Positions 24,026 through 37,031 of a stretch of 64,000 nucleotides of DNA are shown piece by piece. The translations under genes were made by a program, and so were the position numbers. The notes under the pieces are model-generated. The model did no database searches, was not told the origin of the DNA, and saw only the letters and a list, made by a program, of their open reading frames with translations. The stretch lies in NCBI GenBank assembly GCA_027186245.1, contig CP114481.1, forward strand, positions 20,119,501 to 20,183,500, read 5' to 3'. Source of the stretch: Coriaria nepalensis (lineage: Eukaryota > Streptophyta > Magnoliopsida > Cucurbitales > Coriariaceae). Positions within the stretch are counted from its first letter, which is position 1. Each line of letters starts with the position of its first letter.

Positions 24026-27000
24026 CAAGTATGTGTTTGTTTTATTTGAGATTCATGTCAATGAGTCTTTTCAAGTCACTAATGCATTTGAAAAAAATTC
24101 AAATGAATTCTATTTTTACACTTTAAACACTACTTTTGCGGATCACTTGTTGATAATCTTTTTAAGACAAGTATGCATTTGATTTATCATATATTTATTT
24201 CAATGAGTCTTTTCAATACAATAAATCATTTGGAAGCCATTGGAGCGAATACTATTTTGGCATTTCAAACACGACTTTCGCGCATAGCTTGCATATTATT
24301 TTTTGAACGCAGGTATGAATTTGTTTAATCTTAGAGTCATCATCTCAATGACACTTTGAATGTCACTAATTCATTTGAACAGAATTAAAATGAATTCTAT
24401 TTCCGCACTTCGAACTCGACTTTCGTACATAACTTGCTAATGATCATTTAAGGGCAAGTATGTGTTTGTTTTATTTGAGATTCATGTCAATGAGTCTTTT
24501 CAAGTCACTAATGCATTTGAAAAAAATTCAAATGAATTCTATTTTTACACTTTAAACACTACTTTCGCGGATCACTTGTTGATAATCTTTTTAAGACAAG
24601 TATGCATTTGATTTATCGTATATTTATTTCAATGAGTCTTTTCAAGACAATAAATCATTTGGAAGCCATTGGAGCGAATACTATTTTCGCATTTCAAACA
24701 CGACTTTCGCTCCTAGCTTGCATATGATTTTTTGAGGGCAAGTATGAATTTGTTTAATCTTAGAGTCATCATCTCAATGACTCTTTGAAAGTCACTAATT
24801 CATTTGAACACAATTAAAATGAATTCTATTTTCGCAGTTCGAACCCGACTTTCGTACATAACTTGCTAATGATCATTTAAGGGCAAGTATGCGTTTGTTT
24901 TATTTGAGATTCATGTCAATGAGTCTTTTCAAGTCACTAATGCATTTGAAAAAAATTCAAATGAATTCTATTTTTACACTTTAAACACTAGTTTCGCGAA
25001 TCACTTGTTGATAATCTTTTTAAGACAAGTATGCATTTGATTTATCATATATTTATTTCAATGAGTCTTTTCAAGACAATAAATCATTTGGAAGCCATTG
25101 GAGCGAATACTATTTTCGCATTTCAAACACGACTTTCGCGCATAGCTTGCATATTATTTTTTGAATGCAAGTATGAATTTGTTTTATTTTAGTGTCATCA
25201 ATTCAATCACTTTTTGAAAGTCACGAATTCATTTGAAAGCAATTAAAACGAATTCTATTTTCGCACTCCGAACCCGACTTTCATACATAACTTGCTAATG
25301 ATCATTTAAGGGCAAGTATGCGTTTGTTTTATTTGAGATTCATGTCAATGAGTCTTTTCAAGTCACTATTGCATTTGAAAAAAATTCAAATGAATTCTAT
25401 TTTTACACTTTAAACACTACTTTCGCGGATCACTTGTTGATAATCTTTTTAAGACAAGTATGCATTTGATTTATCTTATATTTATTTAAATGAGTCTTTT
25501 CAAGACAATAAATCATTTGGAAGCAATTGGAGCGAATACTATTTTCGCATTTCAAACACGACTTTCGCGCATAGCTTGCATATTATTTTTTGAACGCAAG
25601 TATGAATTTGTTTTATTTTAGTGTCATTATCTCAATGACTCTTTCAAAGTCACTAATTCATTTGAACACAATTAAAATGAATTCTATTTCCGCACTTCGA
25701 ACCCGACATTCGTACTTAACTTGCTAATGATCATTTAAGGGCAAGTATGTGTTTGTTTTATTTGAGATTCATGTCAATGAGTCTTTTCAAGTCACTAATG
25801 CATTTGAAAAAAAATCAAATGAATTCTATGTTTACACTTTAAACACTACTTTCGCGGATCACTTGTTGATAATCTTTTTAAGACAAGTATGCATTTGATT
25901 TATCGTATATTTATTTCAATGAGTCTTTTCAAGACAATAAATCATTTGGAAGCAATTGGAGCGAATACTATTTTCGCATTTCAAACACGACTTTCACGCC
26001 TAGCTTGCATATGATTTTTTGAGGGCAAGTATGAATTTGTTTAATCTTAGAGTCATCATCTCAATGACTCTTTCAAAGTCACTAATTCATTTGAACACAA
26101 TTAAAATGAATTCTATTTTCGCACTCCGAACCTGACTTTCGTACATAACTTGCTAAAGATCATTTAAGGGCAAGTATGTGTTTGTTTTATTTGAGATTCA
26201 TGTCAATGAGTCTTTTCAAGTCACTAATGCATTTGAAAAAAATTCAAATGAATTCTATTTTTACACTTTAAACACTACTTTCGCGGATCACTTGTTTATA
26301 ATCTTTTTGAAGACAAGTATGCATTTGATTTATCATATATTTATTTGAACGAGTCTTTTCATGACAATAAATCATTTGGAAGCCATTGGAGCGAATACTA
26401 TTTTCGCATTTCAAACACGACTTTCACGCCTAGCTTGCATATGATTTTTTGAGGGCAAGTATGAATTTGTTTAATCTTAGAGTCATCATCTCAATGACTC
26501 TTTGAAAGTCACTAATTCATTTGAACACAATTAAAATAAATTCTATTTTCGCAGTTCGAACCCGACTTTCGTACATAACTTGCTAATGATCATTTAAGGG
26601 CAAGTATGCGTTTGTTTTATTTGAGATTCATGTCAATGAGTCTTTTCAAGTCACTAATGCATTTGAAAAAAATTCAAATGAATTCTATTTTTACACTTTG
26701 AACACTACTTTCGCGGATCACTTGTTGATAATCTTTTTAAGACAAGTATGCATTTGATTTATCATATATTTATTTCAATGAGTCTTTTCAAGACAATAAA
26801 TCATTTGGAAGCCATTGGAGCGAATACTATTTTCGCATTTCAAACACGACTTTCGCGCATAGCTTGCATATTATTTTTTGAACGCAAGTATGAATTTGTT
26901 TTATTTTAGTGTCATCAATTCAATGACTTTTTGAAAGTCACGAATTCATTTGAAAGCAATTAAAACGAATTCTATTTTCGCACTCTGAACCCGACTTTCA

Positions 27001-27458
27001 TACATAACTTGCTAATGATCATTTAAGGGCAAGTATGCGTTTGTTTTATTTGAGATTCATGTCAATGAGTCCTTTCAAGTCACTAATGCATTTGAAAAAA
27101 ATTCAAATGAATTCTATTTTTACACTTTAAACACTACTTTCGCGGATCACTTGTTGATAATCTTTTTAAGACAAGTATGCATTTGATTTATCTTATATTT
27201 ATTTAAATGAGTCTTTTCAAGACAATAAATCATTTGGAAGCAATAGGAGCGAATACTATTTTCGCATTTCAAACACGACTTTCGCGCATAGCTTGCATAT
27301 TATTTTTTGAACGCAAGTATGAATTTGTTTTATTTTAGTGTCATTATCTCAATGACTCTTTCAAAGTCACTAATTCATTTGAACACAATTAAAATGAATT
27401 CTATTTCCGCACTTCGAACCCGACATTCGTACATAACTTCCTAATGATCATTTAAGGG
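24026..27458 (+). repeat. Eight mosaic units
   Basis: Units start at 24026 (N), 24455, 24884, 25313, 25742, 26171, 26601 and 27030. The 24884 unit shares ACTAGTTTCGCGAATC with 19305. The 25313 and 27030 units (1717 bp apart) are both W-like in B and C with the rare CGACATTCGTAC end. The 26171 unit is 430 bp with GAAGAC and a private TTTGAACGAGTC. Unit order resembles W-K-E arrangements further left, but no long period is clean here. Confidence 0.8.
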
Positions 27459-28315
27459 CAAGTATGTGTTTGTTTTATTTGAGATTCATGTCAATGAGTC
27501 TTTTCAAGTCACTAATGCATTTGAAAAAAAATCAAATGAATTCTATTTTAACACTTTAAACACTACTTTCGCGGATCACTTGTTGATAATCTTTTTAAGA
27601 CAAGTATGCATTTGATTTATCATATATTTCTTTCAATGAGTCTTTTCATGACAATAAATCATTTGGAAGCCATTGGAGAGAATACTATTTTCGCTTTTCA
27701 AACACGACTTTCTCGCCTAGCTTGCATATGATTTTTTGAAGGCAAGTATGAATTTGTTTAATCTTAGAGTCATCATCTCAATGACTCTTTCAAAGTCACT
27801 AATTCATTTGAACACAATTAAAATGAATTCTATTTTCGCATCCGAACCTGACTTTCGTACATAACTTGCTAATGATCATTTAAGGGCAAGTATGTGTTTG
27901 TTTTATTTGAGATTCATGTCAATGAGTCTTTGCAAGTCAATAATGCATTTGAAAAAAATTCAAATGAATTCTATTTTTACACTTTAAACACTACTTTCGC
28001 GGATCACTTGTTTATAATCTTTTTAAGCCAAGTATGCATTTGATTTATCATATATTTATTTCAATGAGTCTTTTCATGACAATAAATCATTTGGAAGCCA
28101 TTGGAGCGAATACTAATTTCGCATTTCAAACACGACTTTCTCGCCTAGCTTGCATATGATTTTTTGAAGGCAAGTATGGATTTGTTTAATCTTAGAGTCA
28201 TCATCTCAATAACTCTTTCAAAGTCACTAATTCATTTGAACGCAATTAAAATGAATTCTATTTTCGCACTCCGAACCTGACTTTCGTACATAACTTGCTA
28301 AAGATCATTTAAGGG
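27459..28315 (+). repeat. 857-bp dimer, copy 1
   Basis: Units start at 27459 (428 bp) and 27887 (429 bp). The first has a K-type A, TATTTCTTTCAATG, GGAGAGAATAC, and TTTTCGCATCCGAACC where CACTCC has lost a base. The second has GTCTTTGCAAGTCAATAATG, TTTTTAAGCCAAG, ACTAATTTCGC, GTATGGATTTG and CTCAATAACTC. These private marks identify two further copies at 28316 and 30887. Confidence 0.9.
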
Positions 28316-29172
28316 CAAGTATGTGTTTGTTTTATTTGAGATTCATGTCAATGAGTCTTTTCAAGTCACTAATGCATTTGAAAAAAAATCAAATGAATTC
28401 TATTTTTACACTTTAAACACTACTTTCGCGGATCACTTGTTGATAATCTTTTTAAGACAAGTATGCATTTGATTTATCATATATTTCTTTCAATGAGTCT
28501 TTTCATGACAATAAATCATTTGGAAGCCATTGGAGAGAATACTATTTTCGCATTTCAAACATGACTTTCTCGCCTTGCTTGCATATGATTTTTTGAAGGC
28601 AAGTATGAATTTGTTTAATCTTAGAGTCATCATCTCAATGACTCTTTCAAAGTCACTAATTCATTTGAACACAATTAAAATGAATTCTATTTTCGCATCC
28701 GAACCTGACTTTCGTACATAACTTGCTAATGATCATTTAAGGGCAAGTATGTGTTTGTTTTATTTGAGATTCATGTCAATGAGTCTTTGCAAGTCAATAA
28801 TGCATTTGAAAAAAATTCAAATGAATTCTATTTTTACACTTTAAACACTACTTTCGCGGATCACTTGTTTATAATCTTTTTAAGCCAAGTATGCATTTGA
28901 TTTATCATATATTTATTTCAATGAGTCTTTTCATGACAATAAATCATTTGGAAGCCATTGGAGCGAATACTAATTTCGCATTTCAAACACGACTTTCTCG
29001 CCTAGCTTGCATATGATTTTTTGAAGGCAAGTATGGATTTGTTTAATCTTAGAGTCATCATCTCAATAACTCTTTCAAAGTCACTAATTCATTTGAACAC
29101 AATTAAAATGAATTCTATTTTCGCACTCCGAACCTGACTTTCGTACATAACTTGCTAAAGATCATTTAAGGG
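28316..29172 (+). repeat. 857-bp dimer, copy 2
   Basis: Units start at 28316 and 28744, with the same private marks as the preceding dimer. Differences seen include AACATGACTTTC and CGCCTTGC in the first unit. An open frame from a TTG codon at 28530 runs through B into C here; it is not supported as a gene. Confidence 0.9.
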
Positions 29173-30886
29173 CAAGTATGTGTTTGTTTTATTTGAGATT
29201 CATGTCAATGAGTCTTTTCAAGTCACTAATGCATTTGAAAAAAATTCAAATGAATTCTATTTTTACACTTTAAACACTACTTTCGCGGATCACTTGTTTA
29301 TAATCTTTTTGAAGACAAGTATGCATTTGATTTATCATATATTTATTTCAATGAGTCTTTTCATGACAATAAATCATTTGGAAGCCATTGGAGCGAATAC
29401 TATTTTCGCATTTCAAACACGACTTTCACTCCTAGCTTGCATATGATTTTTTGAAGGCAAGTATGAATTTGTTTAATCTTAGAGTCATCACTCTATGACT
29501 CTTTCAAAGTCACTAATTCATTTAAACACAATTAAAATGAATTCTATTTTCGCACTCCGAACCTGACTTTCGTACATAACTTGCTAAAGATCTTTAAGGG
29601 CAAGTATGTGTTTGTTTTATTTGAGATTCATGTCAATGAGTCTTTTCAAGTCACTAATGCATTTGAAAAAAATTCAAATGAATTCTATTTTTACACTTTA
29701 AACACTACTTTCGCGGATCACTTGTTGATAATCTTTTTAAGACAAGTATGCATTTGATTTATCTTATATTTATTTAAATGAGTCTTTTCAAGACAATAAA
29801 TCATTTGGAAGCAATTGGAGCGAATACTATTTTCGCATTTCAAACACGACTTTCGCGCATAGCTTGCATATTATTTTTTGAACGCAAGTATGAATTTGTT
29901 TTATTTTAGTGTCATTATCTCAATGACTCTTTCAAAGTCACTAATTCATTTGAACACAATTAAAATGAATTCTATTTCCGCACTTCGAACCCGACCTTCG
30001 TACATAACTTGCTAATGATCATTTAAGGGCAAGTATGTGTTTGTTTTATTTGAGATTCATGTCAATGAGTCTTTTCAAGTCACTAATGCATTTGAAAAAA
30101 AATCAAATGAATTCTATTTTTACACTTTAAACACTACTTTCGCGGATCACTTGTTGATAATCTTTTTAAGACAAGTATGCATTTGATTTATCGTATATTT
30201 ATTTCAATGAGTCTTTTCAAGACAATAAATCATTTGGAAGCAATTGGAGCGAATACTATTTTCGCATTTCAAACACGACTTTCACGCCTAGCTTGCATAT
30301 GATTTTTTGAAGGCAAGTATGAATTTGTTTAATCTTAGAGTCATCATCTCAATGACTCTTTCAAAGTCACTAATTCATTTGAACACAATTAAAATGAATT
30401 CTATTTTCGCATCCGAACCTGACTTTCGTACATAACTTGCTAATGATCATTTAAGGGCAAGTATGTGTTTGTTTTATTGGAGATTCATGTCAATGAGTCT
30501 TTTCAAGTCAATAATGCATTTGAAAAAAATTCAAATGAATTCAATTTTTACACTTTAAACACTACTTTCGCGGATCACTTGTTTATAATCTTTTTAAGAC
30601 AAGTATGCATTTGATTTATCATATATTTATTTCAATGAGTCTTTTCATGACAATAAATCATTTGGAAGCCATTGGAGCGAATACTATTTTCGCATTTCAA
30701 ACACGACTTTCTCGCCTAGCTTGCATATGATTTTTTGAAGGCAAGTATGGATTTGTTTAATCTTAGAGTCATCATCTCAATAACTCTTTCAAAGTCACTA
30801 ATTCATTTGAACACAATTAAAATGAATTCTATTTTCGCACTCCGAACCTGACTTTCGTACATAACTTGCTAAAGATCATTTAAGGG
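29173..30886 (+). repeat. 1714-bp tetramer, copy 1
   Basis: Units start at 29173, 29601, 30030 and 30458. The first (428 bp) has GAAGAC, CACTCCTAGC, the shortened GTCATCACTCTATGAC and AAGATCTTTAAGGG. The second is W-like with CCCGACCTTCG. The third is K-like with CGCATCCG. The fourth has TTTTATTGGAGATTC, GAATTCAATTTTTAC and GTATGGATTTG. The tetramer appears to consist of two 857-bp dimers whose units have since diverged. Confidence 0.9.
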
Positions 30887-31743
30887 CAAGTATGTGTTTG
30901 TTTTATTTGAGATTCATGTCAATGAGTCTTTTCAAGTCACTAATGCATTTGAAAAAAAATCAAATGAATTCTATTTTTACACTTTAAACACTACTTTCGC
31001 GGATCACTTGTTGATAATCTTTTTAAGACAAGTATGCATTTGATTTATCATATATTTCTTTCAATGAGTCTTTTCATGACAATAAATCATTTGGAAGCCA
31101 TTGGAGAGAATACTATTTTCGCATTTCAAACACGACTTTCTCGCCTAGCTTGCATATGATTTTTTGAAGGCAAGTATGAATTTGTTTAATCTTAGAGTCA
31201 TCATCTCAATGACTCTTTCAAAGTCACTAATTCATTTGAACACAATTAAAATGAATTCTATTTTCGCATCCGAACCTGACTTTCGTACATAACTTGCTAA
31301 TGATCATTTAAGGGCAAGTATGTGTTTGTTTTATTTGAGATTCATGTCAATGAGTCTTTGCAAGTCAATAATGCATTTGAAAAAAATTCAAATGAATTCT
31401 ATTTTTACACTTTAAACACTACTTTCGCGGATCACTTGTTTATAATCTTTTTAAGCCAAGTATGCATTTGATTTATCATATATTTATTTCAATGAGTCTT
31501 TTCATGACAATAAATCATTTGGAAGCCATTGGAGCGAATACTAATTTCGCATTTCAAACACGACTTTCTCGCCTAGCTTGCATATGATTTTTTGAAGGCA
31601 AGTATGGATTTGTTTAATCTTAGAGTCATCATCTCAATAACTCTTTCAAAGTCACTAATTCATTTGAACACAATTAAAATGAATTCTATTTTCGCACTCC
31701 GAACCTGACTTTCGTACATAACTTGCTAAAGATCATTTACGGG
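30887..31743 (+). repeat. 857-bp dimer, copy 3, between tetramers
   Basis: Units start at 30887 and 31315. It carries the private marks of the dimers at 27459 and 28316: TTTCTTTCAATG, GGAGAGAATAC, GTCTTTGCAAGTC and AAGCCAAG. It separates tetramer copy 1 from copy 2, so either the dimer was inserted by exchange or the older array was hexameric (2571 bp) and later lost it. It ends with CATTTACGGG, shared with the tetramer ends that follow. Confidence 0.88.
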
Positions 31744-33457
31744 CAAGTATGTGTTTGTTTTATTTGAGATTCATGTCAATGAGTCTTTTCAAGTCACTAA
31801 TGCATTTGAAAAAAATTCAAATGAATTCTATTTTTACACTTTAAACACTACTTTCGCGGATCACTTGTTTATAATCTTTTTGAAGACAAGTATGCATTTG
31901 ATTTATCATATATTTATTTCAATGAGTCTTTTCATGACAATAAATCATTTGGAAGCCATTGGAGCGAATACTATTTTCGCATTTCAAACACGACTTTCAC
32001 TCCTAGCTTGCATATGATTTTTTGAAGGCAAGTATGAATTTGTTTAATCTTAGAGTCATCACTCTATGACTCTTTCAAAGTCACTAATTCATTTAAACAC
32101 AATTAAAATGAATTCCATTTTCGCACTCCGAACCTGACTTTCGTACATAACTTGCTAAAGATCTTTAAGGGCAAGTATGTGTTTGTTTTATTTGAGATTC
32201 ATGTCAATGAGTCTTTTCAAGTCACTAATGCATTTGAAAAAAATTCAAATGAATTCTATTTTTACACTTTAAACACTACTTTCGCGGATCACTTGTTGAT
32301 AATCTTTTTAAGACAAGTATGCATTTGATTTATCTTATATTTATTTAAATGAGTCTTTTCAAGACAATAAATCATTTGGAAGCAATTGGAGAGAATACTA
32401 TTTTCGCTTTTCAAACACGACTTTCTCGCCTAGCTTGCATATGATTTTTTGAACGCAAGTATGAATTTGTTTTATTTTAGTGTCATTATCTCAATGACTC
32501 TTTCAAAGTCACTAATTCATTTGAACACAATTAAAATGAATTCTATTTCCGCACTTCGAACCCGACCTTCATACATAACTTGCTAATGATCATTTAAGGG
32601 CAAGTATGTGTTTGTTTTATTTGAGATTCATGTCAATGAGTCTTTTCAAGTCACTAATGCATTTGAAAAAAAATCAAACGAATTCTATTTTTACACTTTA
32701 AACACTACTTTCGCGGATCACTTGTTGATAATCTTTTTAAGACAAGTATGCATTGGATTTATCGTATATTTATTTCAATGAGTCTTTTCAAGACAATAAA
32801 TCATTTGGAAGCAATTGGAGCGAATACTATTTTCGCATTTCAAACACGACTTTCACGCCTAGCTTGCATATGATTTTTTGAAGGCAAGTATGAATTTGTT
32901 TAATCTTAGAGTCATCATCTCAATGACTCTTTCAAAGTCACTAATTCATTTGAACACAATTAAAATGAATTCTATTTTCGCATCCGAACCTGACTTTCGT
33001 ACATAACTTGCTAATGATCATTTAAGGGCAAGTATGTGTTTGTTTTATTGGAGATTCATGTCAATGAGTCTTTTCAAGTCAATAATGCATTTGAAAAAAA
33101 TTCAAATGAATTCAATTTTTACACTTTAAACACTACTTTCGCGGATCACTTGTTTATAATCTTTTTAAGACAAGTATGCATTTGATTTATCATATATTTA
33201 TTTCAATGAGTCTTTTCATGACAATAAATCATTTGGAAGCCATTGGAGCGAATACTATTTTCGCATTTCAAACACGACTTTCTCGCCTAGCTTGCATATG
33301 ATTTTTTGAAGGCAAGTATGGATTTGTTTAATCTTAGAGTCATCATCTCAATAACTCTTTCAAAGTCACTAATTCATTTGAACACAATTAAAATGAATTC
33401 TATTTTCGCACTCCGAACCTGACTTTCGTACATAACTTGCTAAAGATCATTTACGGG
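31744..33457 (+). repeat. 1714-bp tetramer, copy 2
   Basis: Units start at 31744, 32172, 32601 and 33029, with the same marks as 29173-30886. Private differences include GAATTCCATTTTCG, GGAGAGAATAC with CGCTTTTC in the W-like unit, CCCGACCTTCATAC, CAAACGAATTC and GCATTGGATTT. The copy ends in CATTTACGGG. Confidence 0.9.
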
Positions 33458-35171
33458 CAAGTATGTGTTTGTTTTATTTGAGATTCATGTCAATGAGTCT
33501 TTTCAAGTCACTAATGCATTTGAAAAAAATTCAAATGAATTCTATTTTTACACTTTAAACACTACTTTCGCGGATCACTTGTTTATAATCTTTTTGAAGA
33601 CAAGTATGCATTTGATTTATCATATATTTATTTCAATGAGTCTTTTCATGACAATAAATCATTTGGAAGCCATTGGAGCGAATACTATTTTCGCATTTCA
33701 AACACGACTTTCACTCCTAGCTTGCATATGATTTTTTGAAGGCAAGTATGAATTTGTTTAATCTTAGAGTCATCACTCTATGACTCTTTCAAAGTCACTA
33801 ATTCATTTAAACACAATTAAAATGAATTCTATTTTCGCACTCCGAACCTGACTTTCGTACATAACTTGCTAAAGATCTTTAAGGGCAAGTATGTGTTTGT
33901 TTTATTTGAGATTCATGTCAATGAGTCTTTTCAAGTCACTAATGCATTTGAAAAAAATTCAAATGAATTCTATTTTTACACTTTAAACACTACTTTCGCG
34001 GATCACTTGTTGATAATCTTTTTAAGACAAGTATGCATTTGATTTATCTTATATTTATTTAAATGAGTCTTTTCAAGACAATAAATCATTTGGAAGCAAT
34101 TGGAGCGAATACTATTTTCGCATTTCAAACACGACTTTCGCGCATAGCTTGCATATTATTTTTTGAACGCAAGTATGAATTTGTTTTATTTTAGTGTCAT
34201 TATCTCAATGACTCTTTCAAAGTCACTAATTCATTTGAACACAATTAAAATGAATTCTATTTCCGCACTTCGAACCCGACCTTCGTACATAACTTGCTAA
34301 TGATCATTTAAGGGCAAGTATGTGTTTGTTTTATTTGAGATTCATGTCAATGAGTCTTTTCAAGTCACTAATGCATTTGAAAAAAAATCAAATGAATTCT
34401 ATTTTTACACTTTAAACACTACTTTCGCGGATCACTTGTTGATAATCTTTTTAAGACAAGTATGCATTTGATTTATCGTATATTTATTTCAATGAGTCTT
34501 TTCAAGACAATAAATCATTTGGAAGCAATTGGAGCGAATACTATTTTCGCATTTCAAACACGACTTTCACGCCTAGCTTGCATATGATTTTTTGAAGGCA
34601 AGTATGAATTTGTTTAATCTTAGAGTCATCATCTCAATGACTCTTTCAAAGTCACTAATTCATTTGAACACAATTAAAATGAATTCTATTTTCGCATCCG
34701 AACCTGACTTTCGTACATAACTTGCTAATGATCATTTAAGGGCAAGTATGTGTTTGTTTTATTGGAGATTCATGTCAATGAGTCTTTTCAAGTCAATAAT
34801 GCATTTGAAAAAAATTCAAATGAATTCAATTTTTACACTTTAAACACTACTTTCGCGGATCACTTGTTTATAATCTTTTTAAGACAAGTATGCATTTGAT
34901 TTATCATATATTTATTTCAATGAGTCTTTTCATGACAATAAATCATTTGGAAGCCATTGGAGCGAATACTAATTTCGCATTTCAAACACGACTTTCTCGC
35001 CTAGCTTGCATATGATTTTTTGAAGGCAAGTATGGATTTGTTTAATCTTAGAGTCATCATCTCAATAACTCTTTCAAAGTCACTAATTCATTTGAACACA
35101 ATTAAAATGAATTCTATTTTCGCACTCCGAACCTGACTTTCGTACATAACTTGCTAAAGATCATTTACGGG
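33458..35171 (+). repeat. 1714-bp tetramer, copy 3
   Basis: Units start at 33458, 33886, 34315 and 34743. It is nearly identical to copy 2; the fourth unit has ACTAATTTCGC where copy 2 has ACTATTTTCGC. A fourth copy begins at 35172 but leaves the pattern within its B and C monomers. Confidence 0.9.
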
Positions 35172-37031
35172 CAAGTATGTGTTTGTTTTATTTGAGATTC
35201 ATGTCAATGAGTCTTTTCAAGTCACTAATGCATTTGAAAAAAATTCAAATGAATTCTATTTTTACACTTTAAACACTACTTTCGCGGATCACTTGTTTAT
35301 AATCTTTTTGAAGACAAGTATGCATTTGATTTATCATATATTTATTTCAATGAGTCTTTTCATGACAATAAATCATTTGGAAGCCATTGGAGCGAATACT
35401 ATTTTCGCATTTCAAACACGACTTTCACGCCTAGCTTGCATATGATTGTTTGAGGGCAAGTATGAATTTGTTTAAGCTTAGAGTCATCATCTCAATGACT
35501 CTTTCAAAGTCACTAATTCATTTCAACACAATTAAAATGAATTCTATTTCCGCACTTCGAACCCGACTTTCGTACATAACTTGTTAATGATCATTTAAGG
35601 GCAAGTATGTGTTTGTTTTATTTGAGATTCATGTCAATGAGTCTTTTCAAGTCACTAATGCATTTGAAAAAAATTCAAATGAATTCTATTTTTACACTTT
35701 AAACACTACTTTCGCGGATCACCTGTTGATAATCTTTTTAAGACAAGTATGCATTTGATTTATCATATATTTATTTCAATGAGTCTTTTCAAGACAATAA
35801 ATCATTTGGAAGCCATTGGAGCGAATACTATTTTCGCATTTCAAACACGACTTTCGCACATAGCTTGCATATTATTTTTTGAACGCAAGTATGAATTTGT
35901 TTTCTTTTAGTTTCATTAATTCAATGACTTTTTGAAAGTCACTAATTCATTTGAAAGCAATTAAAATGAATTCTATTTTCGCACTTCGAACCCGACTTTC
36001 GTACATAACTTGCTAATGATCATTTAAGGGCAAGTATGCGTTTGTTTTATTTGAGATTCATGTCAATGAGTCTTTTCAAGTCACTAATGCATTTGAAAAA
36101 AATTCAAATGAATTCTATTTTTACACTTTAAACACTACTTTCGCGGATCACTTGTTGCTAATCTTTTTAAGACAAGTATGCATTTGATTTATCATATATT
36201 TATTTCAATGAGTCTTTTCAAGACAATAAATCATTTGGAAGCCATTGGAGCGAATACTATTTTCGCATTTCAAACACGACTTTCGCGCATAGCTTGCATA
36301 TTATTTTTTGAACGCAAGTATGAATTTGTTTTATTTTAGTGTCATCAATTCAATGACTTTTTGAAAGTCACGAATTCATTTGAAAGCAATTAAAACGAAT
36401 TCTATTTTCGCACTCCGAACCTGACTTTCGTACATAACTTGCTAAAGATCATTTAAGGGCAAGTATGTGTTTGTTTTATTTGAGATTCATGTCAATGAGT
36501 CTTTTCAAGTCACTAATGCATTTGAAAAAAATTCAAATGAATTCTATTTTTACACTTTAAACACTACTTTCGCGGATCACTTGTTGATAATCTTTTTAAG
36601 ACAAGTATGCATTTGATTTATCGTATATTTATTTCAATGAGTCTTTTCAATACAATAAATCATTTGGAAGCCATTGGAGCGAATACTATTTTTCGCATTT
36701 CAAACACGACTTTCACGCCTAGCTTGCATATGATTTTTTGAGAGCAAGTATGATTTTGTTTAATCTTAGAGTCATCATCTCAATGACTCTTTCAAAGTCA
36801 CTAATTCATTTGAACAGAATTAAAATGAATTCTATTTTTGCACTCCGAACCCGACTTTCGTACATAACTTGCTAATAATCATTTAAGGGCAAGTATGTGT
36901 TTGTTTTATTTGACATTCATGTCAATGAGTCTTTTCAAGTCACTAATGCATTTGAAAAAAATTCAAATGAATTCTATTTTTACACTTTAAACACTACTTT
37001 CGCGGATCACTTGTTTATAATCTTTTTAAGA
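35172..37031 (+). repeat. Transition units 35172 to 36890 (part)
   Basis: The 35172 unit begins like the tetramer start, then in C has ATTGTTTGAGGG, TTTAAGCTTAGAG (HindIII site at 35474) and CTTGTTAATG. This combination returns only from 53.5 kb on. The 35602 unit has TCACCTGTTG and GTTTTCTTTTAGTTTC. The 36031 unit has TTGTTGCTAATC. The 36460 unit is 430 bp through an extra T in ACTATTTTTCGC. The 36890 unit begins with GACATTCATG. Confidence 0.82.
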
